NCBI GenBank assembly: GCA_022701925.1
Contig: JAKONM010000199.1
Coordinates: 1-8,225, forward strand
Direction of reading: 5' to 3'
Source: Microbacteriaceae bacterium
Lineage (GTDB): Bacteria; Actinomycetota; Actinomycetes; Actinomycetales; Microbacteriaceae
Length of the DNA stretch: 8,225 nucleotides
Made by a program: the position numbers and the translations under genes. Below are positions 1 through 5,919 of this stretch, one piece after another. Below the pieces are notes generated by a model. It worked only from the letters and a program-made list of their open reading frames with translations, was not told the origin of the DNA and made no database searches. Numbering within the stretch: the stretch's first letter is position 1; each line of letters begins with the position of its first letter.

Positions 1-379
1 GAGCGCGGGGCTCCTCCTCCGCGAGGGCCTCCACCACGGCCCGGATCGCCGCGTCCGCGTCGCGGTGGGGCAGCCCGAGGCAGCGAGCCAGGTCGTTGCC
101 CGTGCCCGCGGGGATCAGCCCGAGGGCGACGTCGCCGCCCGCCAGCGCGTTCACCGCGAGGTGCACGGTGCCGTCCCCGCCGACGACCACCACCGCGTCC
201 GGCGGATCGGTCGCGAGCAGGTCGCGCAGCGCCCGCTCCAGACGCCCGGCGTCGGCCGCGGTGACGACCTGCGCCTCGTGGCCGGCGGCGGTCAGCGCGG
301 CGACGGCCCGCTGCCCCAGGGCGGCGCCTGCGCCCCGGCCGGCCGCGGGGTTCACCGCCACCGCCAGCCGCACCGCCAT
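1..379 (-). CDS. Diacylglycerol/lipid kinase family protein, N-terminal part (runs off left edge)
   Basis: The N-terminal 126 codons of a lipid kinase of the DAGK catalytic family (diacylglycerol kinase/sphingosine kinase/YegS type), which phosphorylates a lipid hydroxyl with ATP at the inner face of the membrane. Visible motifs are VNPAAGRG at residues 9-16, the nucleotide-binding VVGGDGTVH at 65-73 and IPAGTGNDLAR at 89-99, in family order and spacing. The frame stays open to the window edge, so the C-terminal domain is missing here. The ATG at 379-377 is used because the family motif begins within ten residues of it. It has no clear Shine-Dalgarno, but a GACACT hexamer ends 7 nt upstream. 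It is the last of three same-strand genes, 71 bp after the photolyase. The lipid substrate cannot be told from this part. Confidence 0.9.
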   Translation of the reverse strand, partial: MAVRLAVAVNPAAGRGAGAALGQRAVAALTAAGHEAQVVTAADAGRLERALRDLLATDPPDAVVVVGGDGTVHLAVNALAGGDVALGLIPAGTGNDLARCLGLPHRDADAAIRAVVEALAEEEPRA

Positions 380-420
380 GCTGGGAAGTGTCGCATCCCG
401 CGCAGCGCCGGCGGCGCGCG

Positions 421-438
421 GCGTCGACGGCTCGACGC
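421..438 (-). terminator. Small GC-rich hairpin between photolyase and lipid kinase
   Basis: GCGTCGA and TCGACGC form a perfect 7-bp stem around a 4-nt CGGC loop, 13 nt past the photolyase stop codon. There is no T-tract on either side. It could be a weak terminator or mRNA-end stabiliser for the photolyase transcript, but in sequence this GC-rich a stem of this size can arise by chance. Confidence 0.25.
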
Positions 439-450
439 GGCGCCCCGCCG

Positions 451-1917
451 TCACCACGTGCGGCGGCGGCGCTCCTGCTCGACGACCTCGTCCAGGTCCT
501 TCAGCCGCTTCATGCCGGCGATCGGCTGGAACATGCGGGGGTTCTGCGAGAAGCGCTCCTCGTGCTTCGCCATGAAGGCCCAGTACCCGGCGGTGAAGGG
601 GCACGCGTCCTCCCCCACCCGCACCTTCGGGTTGAAGCGGCAGCCCCCGCAGTAGTCGGTCATCCGGTCGATGTAGGCGCCGCCGGAGGCGTACGGCTTC
701 GTCGCGACCACCCCGCCGTCGGCGTGCAGGCTCATCCCGACCACGTTCGTCGGCATCACCCACGGCGTGCCGTCGACGAACGCGCCGGTGAACCACTCCG
801 TGGTCTCCATCGGGGAGAAGCCGCGGGTGAGCGCGAAGTTGCCCAGCATCATCAGCCGCTGGATGTGGTGCGCGTAGCCGTGGTCGCGCACGTCCCGGAT
901 GACGCTCGACAGGCAGTTGGCCTGGATCGCGTCAGGGTCGAGCTCCCACCACGAGTCGGGCACGCGGCGCCGCGCGTTCAGCTGGTTGCGGTGCACGTAG
1001 TCCTCGCCCAGGTGCCAGTACAGGTGCCACATCCAGTCGCGCCAGCCGATGACCTGCCGCACGAAGCCCTCGACCGAGTTCAGCGGCGCCCGCCCGGCCG
1101 CGTGCGCGTCGAGCGCGGCGTCCACGACCTCGCGCGGGTCCAGCAGCCCCATGTTCATGGAGGTGCTGAGCAGGGAGTGCGACATGGTCCAGTCCGCGTC
1201 CAGGGTCGCGTCCTCGTAGGGGCCGAAGGTCGACAGCCGATCGCGGACGAAGACCGCCAGCGCGGCCCGCGCCTCCGCGTGCGTCACCGGGAAGCGCCGC
1301 GGGCCGTCCTCGCCGATGAAGGAGACGGTGCCGTCGGCCTGCCAGCGGTCCAGCTCCGCCCGCACCCCGCGGTCGATGTCGTCCTCCTCGGGCCACCACG
1401 GGTCCGGCAGCCCCAGCACCGCCTGCTTCTTCGGCGGCGCCTGGCGGTTGTCGGCGTCGTAGCTCCACCGGCCGCCCAGCGGCTTGCCCGCCTGCGTCAG
1501 CAGGATCCCCTCCCGCTGCCGCACCCAGCGGTAGAAGGTGTCCATGACCAGGCTCTTGTCGTCGCGACCCCGCACCCAGCCGGCGAAGTCCTCCTCGCTG
1601 GTCACGAAGCCGCGGCTGGGCAGCACCTCGGCGCCGAGGTCGCGGACCAGGTGCCGCGCGCGGTACGACGGCGGGTCGACGACGACCAGGTCGCGGCCCC
1701 GCAGCGCCTGCCGGAAGGTGTCCGCGCGAACCAGCTCGGCGCGGTCCTCGAGCTCGGCGGCGCGGTGCCGCAGGGCGGACAGGTACAGGTGGGCCTTCTG
1801 GCGGTGCGTCGGCCGGTGCCGGAACGCTGCGACCGATTCGACCAGCAGCACCTGCTCGTCGCCGTCGTCGAACATCGGGCCCAGCTGCTCGGCGAACAGG
1901 AGCCGCTGCCTCGTCAC
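451..1917 (-). CDS. Iron-sulfur bacterial cryptochrome/(6-4) photolyase (PhrB/CryPro type)
   Basis: A 488-residue member of the FeS-BCP/CryPro branch of the photolyase-cryptochrome superfamily. These flavoproteins use blue light to repair (6-4) pyrimidine photoproducts, or act as photoreceptors. The N-terminal photolyase-related domain begins at RLLFAEQL (5-12) and the FAD-binding helical domain fills the C-terminal half. The four [4Fe-4S] cysteines are C335, C423, C426 and C439, and the active-site His pair is H350-H351 in YAHHIQRLM. From memory these sit exactly 15 residues before the Agrobacterium PhrB ligands (C350/C438/C441/C454) and His pair (H365/H366), so the core aligns without gaps. 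Length is close to PhrB (about 507). The GTG at 1917 is the only sensible start, because an in-frame TAG lies 10-12 nt upstream. It has no Shine-Dalgarno; TAGGGT ends 6 nt before it, suggesting a leaderless message. Repair rather than pure photoreception is inferred from the intact residues. Confidence 0.93.
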   Translation of the reverse strand: MTRQRLLFAEQLGPMFDDGDEQVLLVESVAAFRHRPTHRQKAHLYLSALRHRAAELEDRAELVRADTFRQALRGRDLVVVDPPSYRARHLVRDLGAEVLPSRGFVTSEEDFAGWVRGRDDKSLVMDTFYRWVRQREGILLTQAGKPLGGRWSYDADNRQAPPKKQAVLGLPDPWWPEEDDIDRGVRAELDRWQADGTVSFIGEDGPRRFPVTHAEARAALAVFVRDRLSTFGPYEDATLDADWTMSHSLLSTSMNMGLLDPREVVDAALDAHAAGRAPLNSVEGFVRQVIGWRDWMWHLYWHLGEDYVHRNQLNARRRVPDSWWELDPDAIQANCLSSVIRDVRDHGYAHHIQRLMMLGNFALTRGFSPMETTEWFTGAFVDGTPWVMPTNVVGMSLHADGGVVATKPYASGGAYIDRMTDYCGGCRFNPKVRVGEDACPFTAGYWAFMAKHEERFSQNPRMFQPIAGMKRLKDLDEVVEQERRRRTW

Positions 1918-1923
1918 GGCGCG

Positions 1924-1929
1924 ACCCTA
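1924..1929 (-). promoter_or_regulatory. Candidate -10 box (TAGGGT) for leaderless photolyase mRNA
   Basis: On the minus strand TAGGGT matches the actinobacterial TAnnnT -10 consensus and is followed by 6 nt and then the GTG start, so transcription would begin at or next to the start codon. No TTGACA-like -35 is visible at the usual spacing. The upstream region is filled by the palindrome at 1936-1949. Confidence 0.45.
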
Positions 1930-1935
1930 GTGGGA

Positions 1936-1949
1936 CGCCCCCGGGGGCG
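1936..1949. promoter_or_regulatory. 14-bp perfect GC palindrome upstream of photolyase
   Basis: CGCCCCCGGGGGCG is a zero-spacer palindrome between the permease stop and the photolyase promoter, about 7 bp upstream of the proposed -10 box. It could be a protein-binding site between the -35 and -10 region, or part of a weak terminator after the permease. It lacks a loop and a T-tract, so a simple hairpin terminator is not convincing, and low complexity makes chance occurrence possible. Confidence 0.2.
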
Positions 1950-1974
1950 CCTGGAGGGGCGGCGCAGAGCCGGC

Positions 1975-2814
1975 TCAGGCGAGCGCGATCAGCGCGACGC
2001 CGCCCCCGGCCAGCGCCAGGCCCCCCAGCTGCGCCGGTGCCAGCCGCTCCTTCAGCACCAGCACGGCCAGCAGCACGGTGCCGGCCGGGTAGAGCGCGAT
2101 CAGCACCCCGGTGATGCTCAGCAGGCCCGAGCGGGACGCGACGACGAACAGCATGTTCGCCGTCATGTCCCCGAGCCCCGCCAGCAGCACCAGGCCGACC
2201 GGGGCGCCGCGCGGCACGAGGGACCGTCGCGCCACGACGGCGACCAGGGCGAGCAGCACCAGGGAGGCGCCTCGGGCGCCGGCCACCGTCCAGAAGCCGC
2301 TGTCGGGCGCCGCGCGGGACAGCAGCACGAACAGCAGCCCGAAGCCGGTGCCGGCGCCCAGCGAGCCGAGCACCACCGGTCCGCGCAGCGCGGCGGGCCG
2401 CGGCAGGCGGCCGCCCTCGGCGCTGACCAGCACCACGGCGGCCAGGGCGAGCAGCACGCCGAGCAGCGCGAGCAGGCCGGGCCGCTCGCCGAGGACCAGT
2501 CCCCCGACCACCGGCACGACGGCGGACATCACCGCGGTCAGCGGCGCCACGACGGTCATCGCCCCCAGCGAGAGCGTGCGGTAGAAGAGCAGCAGCGACA
2601 GGCCGCCGACCGCTCCGGCCGCGGCGCCCCAGGCCACGGAGCCGGGGTCGAGCCGCCCGGGCAGCACGACGAGGGCGACGGCCAGCAGCGCCAGGCTGGC
2701 GACCTGGCCGCTGAAGACGACGGCGAGCGCCGGCGCACGGCGGCTGGCGATGCCGCCGGCGAAGTCGGCGGTGCCGTAGACCAGTGCGCCGAGCAGCGCG
2801 AGCACGATCGGCAC
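1975..2814 (-). CDS. EamA/DMT-family permease
   Basis: An integral membrane protein of 279 residues from the drug/metabolite transporter superfamily, which exports or takes up small metabolites. It has the usual two EamA repeats and about ten hydrophobic segments, each repeat ending in the typical hydrophobic-helix-plus-GER/KER signature (VVGGLVLGERP in the first half, LLAVLVLKERL in the second). The GTG at 2814 is preferred over a GTG further upstream at 2847: a strong GGGAGG Shine-Dalgarno ends 5 nt before it, the first membrane helix starts immediately (PIVLALLGALVYG), and the longer form would run across the operator region. It is divergent from the XRE-cupin gene with 59 bp between start codons, a common arrangement for a permease controlled by its neighbouring regulator. 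The substrate cannot be read from sequence. It may be cotranscribed with the photolyase 57 bp downstream, although that gene seems to have its own promoter. Confidence 0.9.
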   Translation of the reverse strand: MPIVLALLGALVYGTADFAGGIASRRAPALAVVFSGQVASLALLAVALVVLPGRLDPGSVAWGAAAGAVGGLSLLLFYRTLSLGAMTVVAPLTAVMSAVVPVVGGLVLGERPGLLALLGVLLALAAVVLVSAEGGRLPRPAALRGPVVLGSLGAGTGFGLLFVLLSRAAPDSGFWTVAGARGASLVLLALVAVVARRSLVPRGAPVGLVLLAGLGDMTANMLFVVASRSGLLSITGVLIALYPAGTVLLAVLVLKERLAPAQLGGLALAGGGVALIALA

Positions 2815-2826
2815 GTGGCCCTCCCT

Positions 2827-2862
2827 CTGCAGTACAATCGGGCGCACCGGACAGTACAGCAG
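2827..2862. promoter_or_regulatory. Candidate operator dyad between the DMT permease and XRE-cupin genes
   Basis: CTGCAGTAC (2827-2835) and GTACAGCAG (2854-2862) form an inverted repeat with 8 of 9 matching positions and an 18-bp spacer. The core also reads as a direct repeat, CAGTACA at 2830-2836 and 2852-2858, 22 bp apart, or about two helical turns. The dyad spans most of the 59-bp divergent gap, covers the TACAAT box at 2833-2838 and touches the permease ribosome-binding site. Binding there would repress both genes, so autoregulation by the adjacent XRE protein is the natural inference. No binding data can be derived from sequence. Confidence 0.5.
2833..2838 (+). promoter_or_regulatory. 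Candidate -10 box (TACAAT) of the XRE-cupin gene
   Basis: TACAAT matches the TATAAT consensus at 5 of 6 positions and stands out in a very GC-rich background. Initiation about 7 nt downstream would leave a leader of roughly 28 nt before the GTG at 2874, enough for the AAGGA ribosome-binding site at 2863-2867. A -35 element is not evident. Confidence 0.45.
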
Positions 2863-2867
2863 AAGGA
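2863..2867 (+). promoter_or_regulatory. Shine-Dalgarno AAGGA deciding the GTG start at 2874
   Basis: AAGGA lies 6 nt upstream of GTG at 2874 and fixes the start of the XRE-cupin protein. An ATG in the same frame exists at 2784, but it lies inside the permease coding region on the other strand and would add an alanine/arginine-rich non-conserved tail before the DNA-binding domain. Confidence 0.7.
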
Positions 2868-2873
2868 ACGGTC

Positions 2874-3437
2874 GTGACGACGGACACGGTGACGGCGGCG
2901 GTGTCGGAGGCGGTGCGCGCCCTGCGCGCGGAGCGGGGCTGGTCGCTGGACGCCCTGGCCGACCGCGCGGACGTCAGCCGGGGCGTGCTGATCGGCATCG
3001 AGCAGCGCCGCACGAACCCGAGCCTCGGGACCCTGGTGCGGATCGCGGAGGCCCTGGGGGTGGGCGTGGCCCGGCTGGTCGAGGCGGACCCGCAGCCTCC
3101 GGTCAGGGTGACCGAGCCCGACGGCGGCACCGAGCTGTGGCGCGACGGCGGCAGCGCTGCCCGGCTGCTGACCGGCTCCGACCGCCGGCACCACCTGGAG
3201 CTGTGGACGTGGACGCTCGCGCCGGGCGGCGAACGCCGGTCGGAGGCGCACCTGGCGGGCACGGAGGAGCTGCTGCACGTGCAGTCGGGCGAGCTGCTGC
3301 TGGACGTGGCGGGCGTCCAGCACCGGGTCCCGGCGGGCGGCGGGGCCGTGTTCGCCGCGGACCGGCCGCACGCCTACCGCAACGGCGGCGACGAGCCCGT
3401 GCGATTCACGATGACCGTGGTGCAGCCGGACGGCTGA
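2874..3437 (+). CDS. XRE-family transcriptional regulator with C-terminal cupin domain
   Basis: A 187-residue two-domain regulator. Residues about 10-70 form a Cro/C1-type helix-turn-helix (VRALRAERGWSLDALADRA, then VSRGVLIGIEQRRTNPSL, then a helix through ALGVGVARL). Residues about 105-185 form a single cupin_2 beta-barrel, with the second cupin motif visible as VPAGGG followed by PHAYRN. The first cupin motif lacks the full HxH pattern, so metal binding is uncertain; the pocket more likely senses a small ligand. Proteins of this architecture typically repress an adjacent transporter or catabolic gene and themselves. Here the divergent EamA permease is the obvious target and the dyad at 2827-2862 the obvious site. 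The dehydrogenase 40 bp downstream may be read through from the same promoter. Confidence 0.92.
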   Translation: MTTDTVTAAVSEAVRALRAERGWSLDALADRADVSRGVLIGIEQRRTNPSLGTLVRIAEALGVGVARLVEADPQPPVRVTEPDGGTELWRDGGSAARLLTGSDRRHHLELWTWTLAPGGERRSEAHLAGTEELLHVQSGELLLDVAGVQHRVPAGGGAVFAADRPHAYRNGGDEPVRFTMTVVQPDG

Positions 3438-3477
3438 TCCTCCGCCCGCGTCCAGTATCGGTTGGGAACCTCGCTCC

Positions 3478-4371
3478 ATGAGCGATCAGTACACGTTCGA
3501 CGACCCCCGCACCCGCTATCCCGTCATCGACCCGCCGAAGCAGCAGCAGGACGGCACCGGCCTGCAGTCGCGCATGGACCCGGTGCCCGACCTCGGCGAG
3601 TCCACCTACCGCGGCACCGGCCGCCTGCAGGGCCGCAAGGCCCTGGTCGTGGGCGGCGACTCCGGCATCGGCGGCGCGACCGCCATCGCCTTCGCCCGCG
3701 AGGGCGCTGACGTGGTCATCTCCTACCTGGGTCCGGAGGCCTCGGACGCCGACCACGTGCTGCAGCAGATCGAGGCGGCGGGGGTGAGGGGCGTCGGCGT
3801 CCAGGGCGATCTGACCGACCCCGGTTTCGCGGCCGACCTGGTCGAGAAGGCCGTCGCCGAGCTGGGCGGCCTGGACGCGCTGGCGATCGTGGCCGGCAAA
3901 CAGGTGACGAACAAGGACGTGACGACGCTGCCGGACGAGCAGTTCACCTCCACCTTCGAGATCAACGTGTTCGGCCTGTTCCGCGTGGTCAAGGCGGCCG
4001 TGCCGCACCTGCCGCCGGGGTCGACGATCGTCACGACCGCCTCGCTCGAGACGTGGCAGGCGAGCCCCGAACGCATCGACTACGCCAGCACGAAGGGCGC
4101 GATCAACACGCTGTCGAAGGGGCTGGCCCAGCAGCTGGCGGAGAAGGGCATCCGCGTGAACACCGTCGCCCCCGCACCCACCTGGACGGCGCTGCAGGTC
4201 TCCGGCGGCATCCCCGCCGACGAGATCCCGGGCTACGGCTCGGACACGCCGATCGGCCGCGCCGCGCAGCCCGCGGAGCTGGCCCCGGCCTACGTGTTCC
4301 TCACCTCGCCGGAGTCCAGCTTCGTGGTCGGGGCGACGCTGGCGGTCAACGGCGGCACCCCGACCCCGTGA
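3478..4371 (+). CDS. yghA: YghA-like short-chain dehydrogenase/reductase (SDR)
   Basis: A 297-residue SDR oxidoreductase that resembles E. coli YghA, an NADP-dependent aldehyde reductase, and the Bacillus general-stress SDRs, over its whole length. It has the subgroup's N-terminal extension of about 45 residues before the Rossmann fold. The cofactor loop is GGDSGIG at 59-65, the structural Asn is N163 in INVF, the catalytic Ser is S189, and Y202-K206 form YASTK. The usual NNAG is replaced by VAGKQ (138-142), which I recall as a subgroup feature, so it is not a defect. The ATG at 3478 gives exactly the YghA-type N-terminus. It lies 40 bp after the XRE-cupin stop with no strong Shine-Dalgarno; GAACCT ends 6 nt before it. 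The proposed role is reduction of toxic or stress-derived aldehydes in the cytoplasm. The physiological substrate is inferred. A strong hairpin begins 5 nt after the stop. Confidence 0.88.
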   Translation: MSDQYTFDDPRTRYPVIDPPKQQQDGTGLQSRMDPVPDLGESTYRGTGRLQGRKALVVGGDSGIGGATAIAFAREGADVVISYLGPEASDADHVLQQIEAAGVRGVGVQGDLTDPGFAADLVEKAVAELGGLDALAIVAGKQVTNKDVTTLPDEQFTSTFEINVFGLFRVVKAAVPHLPPGSTIVTTASLETWQASPERIDYASTKGAINTLSKGLAQQLAEKGIRVNTVAPAPTWTALQVSGGIPADEIPGYGSDTPIGRAAQPAELAPAYVFLTSPESSFVVGATLAVNGGTPTP

Positions 4372-4376
4372 GCCCC

Positions 4377-4433
4377 GGGTGCTGCGCCGTGCAGGAGCTC
4401 CGGCCACCGGAGCTCCTGCACGGCGCAGCACCC
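4377..4433. terminator. Perfect 27-bp hairpin, bidirectional terminator between convergent genes
   Basis: Positions 4377-4403 and 4407-4433 are exact reverse complements across 27 bp with a 3-nt CCA loop. The stem starts GGGTGCTGCG and ends GAGCTCCGG at the loop. It begins 5 nt past the dehydrogenase stop and lies 31 nt past the methyltransferase stop, so it can end both converging transcripts. There is no T-tract, which is common for actinobacterial terminators. The inner half of each arm contains GGAGCTCC, itself a palindrome, so alternative folds are possible. Confidence 0.8.
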
Positions 4434-4464
4434 CGCGGTCGAGCGGCCTGCGGGGCTGGCAGGG

Positions 4465-5214
4465 TCAGGGCCGGCGGGCGCGGAAGGCCGTGGTGCGGTA
4501 CGGCACGTCGACGCGCTCGCGGCCGGCGGTGTCGGGATGGCCGGCGAGCAGCGCCCGCACCTCGTCGAGCAGTGCGGCGCGCTCCCCCGGCTCCTTCGCG
4601 ATGACGAAGGAGCGGGAGGCGACCATCGCCACGACCCGCTCGACGGTCATCGGCCGGCTCCACGCGGTCGACCGCCGTTCCAGCGGCCCGAAGTGCTGAC
4701 CGACCCGCACGGCGTCCTGCTCGATCGCCTCCTCGGCGGCGCTGCCTTCGATGAGGCCGTTCAACGCGCGCACCCAGGCCGCTGCGGAGTCCCGGACGTT
4801 CCAGATCAGGCCGAGCACGCCGCCGGGACGGAGCACGCGACCCGCCTCGGCGGAGGCCGGCGCGACGTCCACCCAGTGCCAGGCCTGGCCGAACAGCAGC
4901 GCGTCCGCGGAGGCGTCCGGCAGCGGCAGCGCCTCCGCCGCGCCCTGCAGCGCCCGGGCCCCGGGCACCTGCTCGCGCAGGGCGTCGAGCATCCCGCCGT
5001 CCGGCTCGACCGCGACGACGCGCCGACCGCCCCCGACGAGGGCCGCCGTGAGCTTGCCGGTGCCCGCGCCGACGTCGACCACGTCCACCGCGTCGCCGAG
5101 CAGCCAGGCGACCAGCTCGGCCGGGTAGTCCGGCCTGCCCGCGACGTAGGCTTCCGCCGCCTCGCCGAAGCCGCGCCCGCCCAGGGCATCCGCCCGACGC
5201 CGCTCGTCGCTCAC
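4465..5214 (-). CDS. Class I SAM-dependent methyltransferase (Methyltransf_11 type)
   Basis: A 249-residue cytoplasmic methyltransferase with a Rossmann-like SAM-binding domain. It opens with the AEAYVAGRPDYP segment (residues 20-31) typical of one bacterial subgroup. Motif I is DVGAGTGKL (47-55), followed by the ribose-binding acidic residue E70 in AVEPD, the adenine-side region ALQGAAEALPLPDASAD, and GQAWHWVD in the motif IV region. No substrate-specific domain is recognisable. The GTG at 5214 overlaps the TGA of the upstream phosphatase as GTGA. The same frame stays open far upstream, but that stretch is the phosphatase gene read in another frame. The overlap implies translational coupling and a shared promoter upstream of the phosphatase. 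The acceptor molecule is unknown. Confidence 0.9.
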   Translation of the reverse strand: MSDERRRADALGGRGFGEAAEAYVAGRPDYPAELVAWLLGDAVDVVDVGAGTGKLTAALVGGGRRVVAVEPDGGMLDALREQVPGARALQGAAEALPLPDASADALLFGQAWHWVDVAPASAEAGRVLRPGGVLGLIWNVRDSAAAWVRALNGLIEGSAAEEAIEQDAVRVGQHFGPLERRSTAWSRPMTVERVVAMVASRSFVIAKEPGERAALLDEVRALLAGHPDTAGRERVDVPYRTTAFRARRP

Positions 5215-5828
5215 GGCTGCACGTTCCACAGGTCGATCACGCGGTTGCCGTGCTCGTGGCCCAGCGCGGCGAGGCCCGCGGTGCCCAGCACCAGCCGGGA
5301 GCCGCCGGACGGCGGCAGGTCGATCCAGGCGGCGCCGAGCGCGCGCAGCACGTGCCCGTGCGCCACGGCCAGCACGTCGCGGCCCTGCTGCAGCACCGGC
5401 TCCGCCCGCGCCACGACGCGCTCGACCCGCGCGCGCACCTGGTCGGGCGACTCCCCCGGGCTGGCGCCGGGCGGCGTCCCGTGCCGCCAGAGGTCCCAGT
5501 CGGGCCGGTCGCGGTGGATCTCGTCGGAGGTCAGGCCCTCGTAGGCGCCGTAGTCGAACTCGACCAGGTCGTCGTCCGTCTCGATCCGGCCCTCGAACCC
5601 GGCCAGCTCGGCGGTGCGGTGCGCACGGCGGCGAGGACTCGCCAGCACCAGCGCGACGTCGCGGGAGGCCAGCACCGGATGCACCGCCCGCGCCCGGCGC
5701 TCGCCGTCGGGCGTCAGCGGCAGGTCGGTGACCGAGGTGTGGCGCCCCGAGCGGCTCCACTCCGTCTCCCCGTGCCGCAGCAGCACCAGCTGCCCGGGGG
5801 CGAGCACGGGGTACGGGCGCACATCCAT
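5211..5828 (-). CDS. Histidine phosphatase family protein, SHB17-like
   Basis: A 205-residue member of the histidine phosphatase (phosphoglycerate mutase-like) superfamily. The catalytic motif is LLRHGETEW, with the phospho-accepting His at residue 19. The segments HTSVTDLPLTPDGE, SPRRRAHRT, EFDYGAYEG and VAHGHVLRAL follow in family order, the last carrying the second active-site His. The TEWS-SG-HT-TDLPLT pattern and the AHGHVLRALGAAW segment resemble yeast SHB17 (sedoheptulose-1,7-bisphosphatase) and related bacterial phosphatases more than true phosphoglycerate mutases. A sugar-phosphate substrate is a guess from that resemblance. The ATG at 5828 is preferred over an in-frame GTG at 5837, because TAGCGT ends 7 nt before the ATG and would give a leaderless transcript. 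It is the first gene of a two-gene unit with the methyltransferase and is divergent from the VIT-family gene. Confidence 0.9.
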   Translation of the reverse strand: MDVRPYPVLAPGQLVLLRHGETEWSRSGRHTSVTDLPLTPDGERRARAVHPVLASRDVALVLASPRRRAHRTAELAGFEGRIETDDDLVEFDYGAYEGLTSDEIHRDRPDWDLWRHGTPPGASPGESPDQVRARVERVVARAEPVLQQGRDVLAVAHGHVLRALGAAWIDLPPSGGSRLVLGTAGLAALGHEHGNRVIDLWNVQP

Positions 5829-5835
5829 GGTCCGC

Positions 5836-5841
5836 ACGCTA
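5836..5841 (-). promoter_or_regulatory. Candidate -10 box (TAGCGT) for the phosphatase-methyltransferase unit
   Basis: TAGCGT on the minus strand fits TAnnnT and is separated from the ATG at 5828 by 7 nt, placing the likely transcription start at the start codon. No -35 consensus is seen. The palindrome at 5859-5870 lies where -35 contacts would be. Confidence 0.45.
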
Positions 5842-5858
5842 CGCGCGCCCCCTGGACC

Positions 5859-5870
5859 GCCTGATCAGGC
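5859..5870. promoter_or_regulatory. 12-bp perfect palindrome in the phosphatase/VIT divergent gap
   Basis: GCCTGATCAGGC is a perfect palindrome in the 91-bp gap between the phosphatase and VIT-family start codons. It sits about 17-18 bp upstream of the proposed phosphatase -10 box, so it overlaps the -35 region and could bind a dimeric regulator acting on both genes. It is short enough to be chance, and no regulator is encoded next to it. Confidence 0.3.
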
Positions 5871-5919
5871 TTGCCTTCCCTTCCTGGCGCGGACCTGCTG
5901 CGGCGGGCACCCTGGTTGC

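Noticed and set aside
2784..2873. Longer form of the XRE-cupin protein from an ATG at 2784
   Set aside because: It would overlap the start of the permease gene and the operator; the AAGGA site before GTG 2874 and the helix-turn-helix beginning shortly after it favour the shorter protein.
388..2877. Plus-strand open frame of about 829 codons opposite the photolyase and permease genes
   Set aside because: It is the antisense of two clear genes. Its translation is dominated by R, H, Q and P with no domain, as expected from GC-rich shadow frames.
932..3262. Minus-strand open frame of about 776 codons crossing photolyase, permease and the XRE-cupin gene
   Set aside because: Very Arg/Ala/Gly-rich with no recognisable motif; it passes through three well-supported genes in the wrong frames and strands.
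5215..5760. Upstream extension of the methyltransferase to an ATG at 5760
   Set aside because: The added 182 codons lie inside the phosphatase gene in another frame and have no methyltransferase features. The GTGA overlap and the RPDYP N-terminus support the GTG at 5214.
5614..5919. Upstream extension of the VIT-family protein to an ATG at 5614
   Set aside because: It would run through the divergent phosphatase gene, adding an Arg/Ser/Thr-rich tail absent from the family. The ATG at 5920 gives the normal N-terminus.
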